From Desulfobacteraceae bacterium (GTDB taxonomy: Bacteria > Desulfobacterota > DSM-4660 > Desulfatiglandales > Desulfatiglandaceae), in NCBI GenBank assembly GCA_030589225.1, contig JAUUWD010000140.1, positions 1-5,411 of the forward strand: DNA of 5,411 nucleotides. Reading direction: 5' to 3'. The position numbers were made by a program, and so were the translations under genes. The notes under the pieces are model-generated. The model saw only the letters and a program-made list of their open reading frames with translations, had not been told where the DNA came from and made no database searches. Of the stretch, positions 1 through 5,411 are shown piece after piece. The stretch's first letter is position 1. Each line of letters starts with the position of its first letter.

Positions 1-1
1 A

Positions 2-1039
2 GGGATACGGGAGGTCCTCGGTACCCGGTCTCCTTCATATCTTTTTTTGACTCACGCCCACTGGGACCACATCGGTTCGGCTGCATACTTCAAGGCTGTC
101 TGGCCGCAGTTACAGATTGTTGGTTCTCAAAGAGCACGCGACATTGTGACCCAATCGAAGGTTTTTCGGCGGATCAGAGCCCTTAATCAGGATGCGATAG
201 GGGCCCTAAGGAGCTGGGCTGTGCCCCAGGTCTATGAGGGAAAGTTCGAGGCCCCCGCCTTTGACCAGGTGATGAATCCCGGTCAGACTATTGAACTGGG
301 ACCCGGTCTTAGCGTTAGCGCCATACCAACTCCTGGCCACACCTGGGACTTTCTCAGCTATTGGGTGCCTGAAAAGAAAATTCTTGTAGCCTCGGAGGCA
401 GCAGGCTGCGACGATGTCTCTGAATTCCTCGTGGATTACGATGCCTACAGGACTTCCCTGGAGACCATATCCCAACTGGATGTGGAGGTCCTCTGTACGG
501 GACACCACATGGTATTAACCGGTGCCGACGCCAGGAAACATTTGCTGAATAGCCTTGATCAGGCAGCCGATTATGTGGCAATGGTGGAACGTTTCTTGCT
601 TGAAGAAGATAGAGACGTGGACCGGGTGGCCCAACGGGTCAAGGTCCAGGAGTGGGACCCAAAACCCCTGCCCAAGCAGCCGGAGAATGCTTACGTAATC
701 AACACCAAAGCACGCGTTCAGACGCTTTTAAAGCGAATGGAGAAGAGAAGAAAAAAAATGGTTTCTGAGGAAAAGAGCTGCAGTACAACAATCCAGGAAC
801 GGATGGGCGAAGAAGAGTTGGTTAAGGAAAGGACAGATGAAGAGGGAAATAAATGGACCAAGGTCTATTTTGGTGGTGGAGAACATTTTCGAAACTGGCT
901 GGATCAATGCAAAGAACTGGGTGAGGTCATGGTGGAAGAGGTTGATTCAACAGGATACAAGTGCTTTGAGATGGCCGGTGAAAAATTATACAGAATCTGG
1001 ATGAAGGTGGATGATACAAAGGAGGAGGATCTTTTTTAA
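2..1039 (+). CDS. MBL-fold metallo-hydrolase with unnamed C-terminal domain (5' partial)
   Basis: This is a metal-dependent hydrolase of the metallo-beta-lactamase fold, probably cytoplasmic; its substrate cannot be read from the sequence. The frame is open from base 2, so the true start lies upstream. The TTG at 47 is only the Leu before the metal motif, not a start. Counting that Leu as residue 1, the motif THAHWDH (residues 2-8) supplies HxHxDH. The third metal His is H98 in PTPGHTW and a last His is H153 or H154 in CTGHHM. The usual bridging Asp seems replaced by E117 in ASEAAG, with D122/D123 nearby. The fold ends near residue 225. A Lys/Arg-rich linker (230-237) over an A8 run leads to a second domain (about 255-320, with the motif KVYFGGGEHFRNWLDQC) that I do not recognise. 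This may be a gene fusion. The stop lies 46 bp before the peptidase gene, so co-transcription is possible. The fold is certain; the specific function is unknown. Confidence 0.9.
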   Translation, partial: GIREVLGTRSPSYLFLTHAHWDHIGSAAYFKAVWPQLQIVGSQRARDIVTQSKVFRRIRALNQDAIGALRSWAVPQVYEGKFEAPAFDQVMNPGQTIELGPGLSVSAIPTPGHTWDFLSYWVPEKKILVASEAAGCDDVSEFLVDYDAYRTSLETISQLDVEVLCTGHHMVLTGADARKHLLNSLDQAADYVAMVERFLLEEDRDVDRVAQRVKVQEWDPKPLPKQPENAYVINTKARVQTLLKRMEKRRKKMVSEEKSCSTTIQERMGEEELVKERTDEEGNKWTKVYFGGGEHFRNWLDQCKELGEVMVEEVDSTGYKCFEMAGEKLYRIWMKVDDTKEEDLF

Positions 1040-1071
1040 TTTACTATGTTTGAGAGAGGCTTAATAACTTT

Positions 1072-1078
1072 GAGAGGA
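1072..1078 (+). promoter_or_regulatory. Ribosome binding site for the M16 peptidase
   Basis: GAGAGGA lies 7 bases upstream of the GTG at 1086. It decides the start: an in-frame TGA at 1071-1073 rules out any earlier start, and the next in-frame ATG (1143) would remove most of the signal peptide. Confidence 0.75.
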
Positions 1079-1085
1079 ATTATCC

Positions 1086-4000
1086 GTGCGATTTGTTAAG
1101 GATTTTATTTTTGGGATCTTTTTGTTGTTAGCGGCCGGAGGTATGTGCCTGGCAGAAGATCCAACTCAGGACATAAAGCTGAGTGTCAAAGAGTTCACGC
1201 TAAAAAATGGCATGTTGTTTTTGATCGTGGAGCGTCCGACCACGCCTCAGGTTGCCTGCCGGGTTGCAATCCGCGCGGGATCCGCGCTTGAGCAGACCGG
1301 TAAAAGCGGAATTGCTCATCTGCTTGAACACATGATGTTTAAGGGAACGAAAAATTTTGGCACCCTGGATGTCAAAAAGGACCAGGAGCTGCAGGAAAAA
1401 ATCGAGGCAGCCTACCAGGTTATCCTGGCGGAGGAGCGCAAGCGAAAGCCTGATAGGATGTTCATTAAGACTAAACTCGCTGAAATGGACAGCCTCCGGC
1501 GCGAGGTGCAAAAGATCTACGTTCCTCAGGCCTTTTCGTCCCAACTTGGAAGGAACGGCGCCGTGGGCGTGAACGCCTTTACAAGTAAAGACCAGACTCA
1601 GTACATGGCATCAGTTCCGTCTGACATGCTCGAACAATGGTTTTCAATAGTGAGTGAACAGTTGTTAGAGCCCTCCTGGCGGGAGTTTTATGTGGAAAAA
1701 GAAGTAGTTCAGAGGGAGTGGGCCTTTCGGTATATCAATAATCCCCAGGGCGCTGCGTGGCTCGATCTAAATACCACTGCCTACATTGCCCATCCGTACA
1801 GAAATCCAACCATTGGCTGGAAGGCCGATATGGAAAAGTATAACACCACGGATGCCATGGGATTTCACGCAAAATACTACAACCCAACGAACGCTGTTTG
1901 TGTGCTGGTGGGTGACGTAACAGTCGAAGAAGCCCGGAGGCTGGCTAAGATCTATTTCTCGAGATATCCAGCGGGAAAACGCGCGCCCGAACAGGTGACA
2001 AAAGAACCACTCCAGCAAGGCCCGCGTGAGAGTGTCCGTTTTTTGAAGGGGGCTCGAACGCCCCTTGTCAGAATCGGATTCCACACCGAGCGTATGGGAA
2101 TGGAAGATTTTTACGCCCTTGACGCCATGACTATGATTTTGAGCCACGGCCGCAGTGCTCGCATGACCCAAAACATTGTCAATAAAGGCCGGGCTATCCA
2201 GGCATGGGCCTATAACCCCGACAACCGTTATGCCGGCATGGTTATCCTGGGCGGCTCGCCCAATGAGCCGGATGAACTTAAAGACAAAAACCTTACTGTG
2301 GAGGAAAAACGCCATGCCTACATCAAGGCATGTGAAGGGCTGGAAGAAATTCTACTCGCTGAAGTGGAAAAAATGAAAACAGAATTGGTCTCAAGACGTG
2401 AGCTCGAACGGATCAAAAAACTCAATCAGCGCGATTTTCTGGACAGGATGCGGAGCAACGAGTCGCTGGCAGCTACCATGGCAACCTTGGAAGTCCAGGT
2501 TGGCTGGCGCTACCTGACTACCTACCTTGAAAAGATTGGAGAGGTCACGCCGGAGGAAATCAGACGGGTGACTAAAAAATACATCCGTACGGAGAATAGA
2601 ACCAGTGTGTATGTTATTCCAGGCGGCAAACCTGATGTCCCGCCGGAGCATTATACAGAGGTCCGGTCAATAACCGGTTCGGCCGCAGCAAAGGTGATTA
2701 AGACAGACACGTCCACGAACAACTCAATCTTCCCCACGCCTGAAGGCTGGAAACATCCGCTGTCCTTCGAGCGGAGGCCGGACAAAATTGAATACCCGGA
2801 GGCGGAGACTGTAAAGGTCGAAGGTGCAACGGTGTTTTATGTGCCAGACAGGGAACTTCCCCTTGTCGATCTAACACTCCTGGTTAAGGCCGGAGCAGTT
2901 GATATTGATGATGACAAAATTGGTTTGCCAGGTTTGATCAATGGATCACTCATTCCCGGCGGCACCGAAAAATACTCACCATCTGAATTGGCCATGGTCC
3001 TGGACGAGAACGCTATCAGGCTCTCGGTCTCAGTCCGCGAGGAGGACACTGTAATAAGGCTCTCGGTTATGAAAGATGACTGGGACAAAGGGTTGGCCCT
3101 GCTGGAAGAGGTTCTCACACGGCCCATGTTTGATCCCAGTGTGTTCCATGTGGTCAAGCAGCAGGCATTGGTCGAGCTTAAAAGGCAGGGCGGGAAAGCA
3201 CAGGCAGTCGTCATGCGTGAAGGGATGATCTGGCATTTCAAGGGACACCCCTATGGTCGCGATCCGCTCCAGGGCCTGGAAACGATCCCTGCCATTACGC
3301 GGGAGGACCTGAAAGAATTCTTGAAGAAATATCTCGTGCCTTCAAACATTGTGGCGGCCGTTGCAGGAGACATTGAAAAGACCGATGTGGTGAAAGGCCT
3401 GGGGAGACTTTTTCAGGCTCTGCCCAGGTCCAGGGTGCCAGCGCGGAAACTCGACGATCCGGCGCAAACTCCATCCGTATTGGCCCTTATCCACAAACCA
3501 GGCCAGGTTCAATCCCAGGTGGCATTGCTCCTTCCCAGCCTGAAGCGCACCCATCCGGAATACTGGAAGATGAGTCTCCTTATGAACATATTCGGCGGCA
3601 ATAATTCCCTGATGTACACCAGGCTTCGATCTGATCTGGGACTCATTTATTCGGCCTGGTTTTACCAGACCTATAAGTGGCAGGCAGGATTGCTGGTGGG
3701 ATACATCGGCTGTAAGGGAGACAGCACAAGTCAGGCGATACAGGAAACAGTGAAGATTATGACTGGGTTGAGAAAAAATGTCCCAAAGGATGAACTCGAA
3801 CAAAAGAGGTTGGATTCACTAAACAGTTTTGTATTCAACGTGGATACTCCCTCGGAACTTGTGGAAGTGTATGGCAGGTATTACATGCGTAAGGAGCCTC
3901 TTGACACGCTGGAGAAAATTCAGGATGCTTTTATCAGAGCATCGAGAGAGGAACTTGAGATTCTGGCCGGGAGACTCCTTGATCCGAAAGGTCTTCAAGT

Positions 4001-4127
4001 GTTCGTAGTGGGCGATAAGGCCACGAGAGTCAAGAGGGAGGATGGAACTGAGGTTACGCTCGAGGATGATATGAAGACCCTGGCGAAGACTCTTGGCCTG
4101 CCTTATAAGGAAATTAAATTACGGTGA
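1086..4127 (+). CDS. Secreted M16 family (pitrilysin/insulinase-type) zinc metallopeptidase
   Basis: This is a zinc endopeptidase predicted to act in the periplasm on peptides or unfolded proteins. The GTG start gives a signal peptide with a basic end (RFVK), a hydrophobic core (about 7-20) and probable cleavage after CLA (21-23). The protein is 1013 aa and has the two-halved M16 layout. The N-terminal catalytic domain carries HLLEH (H78, E81, H82), and E211 in VEKEVVQRE fits the third zinc ligand, with E204 seven residues before it. An M16_C-type domain follows (about 255-440), then a helical linker (about 440-570). The second half (about 575-1010) has GLPGLINGS where HxxEH would be, so it is non-catalytic. 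It keeps the R/Y substrate-binding pair (R848, Y855) in TRLRSDLGLIYS. A charged helical insertion of about 50-60 residues (about 92-155) separates HLLEH from the conserved NAFTS (163-167). Assignment to M16 is firm; the substrate is unknown. It is not a clear ptrA orthologue, so no symbol is given. Confidence 0.95.
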   Translation: MRFVKDFIFGIFLLLAAGGMCLAEDPTQDIKLSVKEFTLKNGMLFLIVERPTTPQVACRVAIRAGSALEQTGKSGIAHLLEHMMFKGTKNFGTLDVKKDQELQEKIEAAYQVILAEERKRKPDRMFIKTKLAEMDSLRREVQKIYVPQAFSSQLGRNGAVGVNAFTSKDQTQYMASVPSDMLEQWFSIVSEQLLEPSWREFYVEKEVVQREWAFRYINNPQGAAWLDLNTTAYIAHPYRNPTIGWKADMEKYNTTDAMGFHAKYYNPTNAVCVLVGDVTVEEARRLAKIYFSRYPAGKRAPEQVTKEPLQQGPRESVRFLKGARTPLVRIGFHTERMGMEDFYALDAMTMILSHGRSARMTQNIVNKGRAIQAWAYNPDNRYAGMVILGGSPNEPDELKDKNLTVEEKRHAYIKACEGLEEILLAEVEKMKTELVSRRELERIKKLNQRDFLDRMRSNESLAATMATLEVQVGWRYLTTYLEKIGEVTPEEIRRVTKKYIRTENRTSVYVIPGGKPDVPPEHYTEVRSITGSAAAKVIKTDTSTNNSIFPTPEGWKHPLSFERRPDKIEYPEAETVKVEGATVFYVPDRELPLVDLTLLVKAGAVDIDDDKIGLPGLINGSLIPGGTEKYSPSELAMVLDENAIRLSVSVREEDTVIRLSVMKDDWDKGLALLEEVLTRPMFDPSVFHVVKQQALVELKRQGGKAQAVVMREGMIWHFKGHPYGRDPLQGLETIPAITREDLKEFLKKYLVPSNIVAAVAGDIEKTDVVKGLGRLFQALPRSRVPARKLDDPAQTPSVLALIHKPGQVQSQVALLLPSLKRTHPEYWKMSLLMNIFGGNNSLMYTRLRSDLGLIYSAWFYQTYKWQAGLLVGYIGCKGDSTSQAIQETVKIMTGLRKNVPKDELEQKRLDSLNSFVFNVDTPSELVEVYGRYYMRKEPLDTLEKIQDAFIRASREELEILAGRLLDPKGLQVFVVGDKATRVKREDGTEVTLEDDMKTLAKTLGLPYKEIKLR

Positions 4128-4191
4128 GCGAAGCCTAATAACTCAATGTCATAAACTTAATGTACGCTCCTTTAAAGACCTCCTTTTTAAA

Positions 4192-4232
4192 GGGGGATTT
4201 AGGGGTTTTTCAAGCGGTTTACTAAATCCCCC
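4192..4232. repeat. Inverted repeat, 11-bp perfect arms, inside the element
   Basis: GGGGGATTTAG (4192-4202) is the exact reverse complement of CTAAATCCCCC (4222-4232), with a 19-base loop. The right arm shares its C-run with the hairpin at 4229-4249, so the two stems exclude each other. A third pair, TTCAAGC (4209-4215) with GCTTGAA (4251-4257), would enclose the 4229-4249 hairpin. Confidence 0.8.
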
Positions 4233-4249
4233 CCCTTCAAAAGGGGGGG
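4229..4249. repeat. G/C-run hairpin, 9-bp perfect stem
   Basis: CCCCCCCTT (4229-4237) pairs with AAGGGGGGG (4241-4249) across a 3-base CAA loop. No T-tract follows on either strand, so it is not a canonical intrinsic terminator. It could still slow polymerase or protect the 3' end of the peptidase transcript. The long C and G homopolymers are also a likely place for assembly error. Confidence 0.75.
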
Positions 4250-4322
4250 TGCTTGAAGCCCCTTTTTAAAAGTGGGGAGTGTTTGGTCCTAAGTCAATGA
4301 CATTGCGAAATAAATAGTAAAA

Positions 4323-5036
4323 ATGCATATTCCCATCCCTCAGTTTGACTCAAATTATCTCATTTATGCAGGTGCGGTCGGCATTTTTTTGGGACTCGTT
4401 TCTTTTTTGTTCTTTCTTTTTCGCCGCATTCGTTGGATAATTGGGGCTCTTTCTAAAAAACATGCTGTTTCGCTCAGATTATTGGCAAGCTTGCGCAATT
4501 TGCTGTTGATTACCGTTTGGATATCTGTTTTTGGAATGGTTCTATTTTTAGGTTTTTTTCTTCGCGCATATCATGTATTTAATGCTGAGGAGCCTGTGGC
4601 TGAGGTCTTTACCCAATCATTAGACGGGGCTCCGAACAGTAAGATGAGCCTGGTAAGTTTTTTCTGCGCCCACTCTCATAAAACGCGATATCTATTCGTG
4701 AAGGGTGATCAGTGGATGATCGAAGGAGATATCTTGAAATGGAACAGCTGGCTTAACTTTTTTGGGCTTCACACCCGCTATAGGTTAACACGTCTTCGAG
4801 GTCGCTATGTGAGTACTGAAGCAGAGGTCAATCAACCACACACCGTCTATTCACTTGTGGAACATGAAGACGATCTACTTTGGCGGTATCTTTATAAATA
4901 TGGGCCTCAATTACCGCTTGTCAGCACTGTTTATGGGAATGCCGCGTTTCAGACCTCAGGAAAGGACAAGCGATATTTGATTTATGTGGGAACATCCGGG
5001 TTTATTGTAAGAGAAAAGCAGGAACAACAAAGTTAA
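4323..5036 (+). CDS. Two-TM inner-membrane protein with periplasmic domain, function unknown
   Basis: The protein is 237 aa. Two hydrophobic segments (about 12-33 and 59-80) flank a basic loop with RRIR at 34-37 and KK at 45-46. By the positive-inside rule the loop is cytoplasmic, and both the short N-terminus and residues 81-237 are periplasmic. The soluble part is rich in aromatic and basic residues. It has motif-like stretches: GDQWMIEGDILKW (128-140), RYRLTRLRGRY (152-162), SLVEHEDDLLWRYLYKYG (177-194) and YVGTSGF (221-227). I have the impression of a conserved hypothetical family but cannot name a domain or activity. The ATG start has no clear Shine-Dalgarno, only the A/T-rich stretch between the repeat element and the start. 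A later start would cut TM1. The gene is followed after 16 bp by a lipoprotein gene, suggesting an envelope operon. Confidence 0.85.
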   Translation: MHIPIPQFDSNYLIYAGAVGIFLGLVSFLFFLFRRIRWIIGALSKKHAVSLRLLASLRNLLLITVWISVFGMVLFLGFFLRAYHVFNAEEPVAEVFTQSLDGAPNSKMSLVSFFCAHSHKTRYLFVKGDQWMIEGDILKWNSWLNFFGLHTRYRLTRLRGRYVSTEAEVNQPHTVYSLVEHEDDLLWRYLYKYGPQLPLVSTVYGNAAFQTSGKDKRYLIYVGTSGFIVREKQEQQS

Positions 5037-5039
5037 GGA

Positions 5040-5045
5040 AAGGAG
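5040..5045 (+). promoter_or_regulatory. Ribosome binding site for the lipoprotein
   Basis: AAGGAG sits 7 bases before the ATG at 5053, and so favours that start over the in-frame ATG at 5059. It lies just after the stop codon of the membrane protein, which fits translation of a second cistron in one message. Confidence 0.8.
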
Positions 5046-5052
5046 CAGTACC

Positions 5053-5411
5053 ATGTTGATGAGAAAAAATATTAAAATCATAATAGTAATCTTTATTGCT
5101 GCGTGTTTCATGGGGGGCTGTGCGGGGAGCGAGTTGAAGGTGGAGCCAATTTCAACGTCGGAAAATCCCACAGAGCAGGTAAAACGTTTGGATAAAGAGA
5201 TTAGCAATGCGAGAAGCAATCAACTTGATGTCCTGGCACCTACCTGGTTTGGCAGGGCCGAGGCATCCCTTAATGACGCCAGGGAAGGATTAGAGGTCGG
5301 AGACGAACTTTCTCTAATAATGCAGAAAGTAGCCGACGGCCGTGCCCAACTCCGGCGAGCTGAAGAGGCAAGCCAACTCGCTAAAACCGTACTGAAAGAT
5401 CCGATTAAAGC
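5053..5411 (+). CDS. Lipoprotein with helical domain (3' partial)
   Basis: The frame is open from the ATG at 5053 to the window edge, giving 119 codons plus two bases. The N-terminus is a lipoprotein signal: MLMRKNIK, then the hydrophobic IIIVIFIAA. Two cysteines could carry the lipid. C18 (IAAC) fits the lipobox consensus best. C23 (MGGC) is followed by the polar AGSE expected of a mature N-terminus. Residues 38-115 look almost wholly helical and coiled-coil-like, with Ala, Glu, Arg and Leu in heptad-like spacing, broken by a short LAPTWFGRAE segment (61-70). Lipoproteins of this shape often carry a C-terminal OmpA-like peptidoglycan-binding domain, but that part would lie beyond the window, so this is only a guess. 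It is likely co-transcribed with the membrane protein 16 bp upstream, and the two may act together in the envelope. Confidence 0.85.
   Translation, partial: MLMRKNIKIIIVIFIAACFMGGCAGSELKVEPISTSENPTEQVKRLDKEISNARSNQLDVLAPTWFGRAEASLNDAREGLEVGDELSLIMQKVADGRAQLRRAEEASQLAKTVLKDPIK

Larger units (their letters stand above)
4144..4305. mobile_element. MITE-like palindromic repeat element, 162 bp, non-coding
   Basis: The ends are imperfect inverted repeats. The left end, CAATGTCATAAACTTA (4144-4159), matches the reverse complement of the right end, TAAGTCAATGACATTG (4290-4305), at 14 of 16 positions, and the outer 9 bp are perfect. The interior is packed with palindromes built from G-runs, C-runs and ATTTA or TTTAAA. 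No reading frame of note lies inside, so it cannot encode its own transposase. No convincing target-site duplication is visible (ACT on the left, CGA on the right). Terminal repeats, small size, no coding and intergenic position suggest a miniature inverted-repeat element or a related dispersed repeat. Copy number in the genome would decide this. It could instead be a REP-like or structural RNA element. Confidence 0.6.

Noticed and set aside
47..49. TTG as the start codon of the first gene
   Set aside because: The frame is open upstream to base 2, and the codons before it encode a plausible strand leading into the HxHxDH motif. A start here would remove the N-terminal part of the fold.
1046..1099. 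Short 17-codon frame overlapping the peptidase start
   Set aside because: It has no ribosome binding site of its own and no recognisable product, and it overlaps the better-supported start region of the peptidase.
3018..3067. Direct repeat AGGCTCTCGGT at 3018-3028 and 3057-3067
   Set aside because: The copies are in frame and both encode R-L-S inside IRLSV on two beta-strands of the inactive peptidase half. This is likely structural similarity, not a DNA element.
206..3803. Several open frames on the minus strand and in other + frames inside the first two genes
   Set aside because: They lie wholly within the hydrolase and peptidase genes, show no domain logic, and are expected as shadows of long coding regions.
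1062..4143. TAATAACT occurring just before (1062-1069) and just after (4136-4143) the peptidase gene
   Set aside because: An 8-base A/T-rich match, without longer similarity or an attachment-site context, is easily due to chance.
4179..4210. Possible intrinsic terminator ending in TTTTT at 4206-4210
   Set aside because: The CCTCC/GGGGG stem is separated from the T-tract by ATTTAGGGG, so there is no stem directly followed by a T-run. The pattern is better explained by the palindromic element.
4956..5219. Minus-strand frame with a hydrophobic stretch
   Set aside because: It is antisense to the lipoprotein signal region and the end of the membrane protein. Its hydrophobicity mirrors the A/T-rich codons there, and its ends match no gene boundary.

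Overview
The window is bacterial and holds four protein genes, all on the + strand, plus one compact repeat element. The gene content points to a Gram-negative envelope: a secreted M16 peptidase, an inner-membrane protein and a lipoprotein. The base composition is balanced, and the intergenic repeat is rich in G-runs, C-runs and ATTTA. Together these would fit a Desulfobacterota (deltaproteobacterium-like) genome or a relative, but that placement is inference. No rRNA or other marker gene is present to confirm it.

Left (1-1039): the 3' part of a metallo-beta-lactamase-fold hydrolase. It is already open at the window edge, and its metal-binding HxHxDH motif lies at the start of the visible part. 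After the hydrolase fold comes a charged linker over an A8 run, then a separate C-terminal domain of about 90 residues that I cannot name. Centre (1086-4127): a complete 1013-residue M16 (pitrilysin/insulinase-type) zinc peptidase with a signal peptide. It has an active N-terminal half with HLLEH and a degenerate C-terminal half that keeps the R/Y pair.

The 195-bp gap 4128-4322 is almost filled by a 162-bp element with imperfect 16-bp terminal inverted repeats and nested G/C-rich palindromes. It looks like a miniature inverted-repeat (MITE-like) or other non-coding repeat. Its right end stops 17 bp before the next start codon. Right (4323-5411): a conserved-looking two-TM inner-membrane protein with a large periplasmic domain. 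It is followed 16 bp later, behind a strong ribosome binding site, by the start of a lipoprotein with a helical, coiled-coil-like domain, cut by the window end.

The hydrolase and the peptidase may be co-transcribed (46-bp gap), and the membrane protein and lipoprotein form a second probable operon. The repeat element separates the two pairs. I see no CRISPR array, tRNA, rRNA, transposase gene or defence system. The least ordinary points are the repeat element, the A8 run at the domain junction of the first gene, and the unnamed C-terminal domain.
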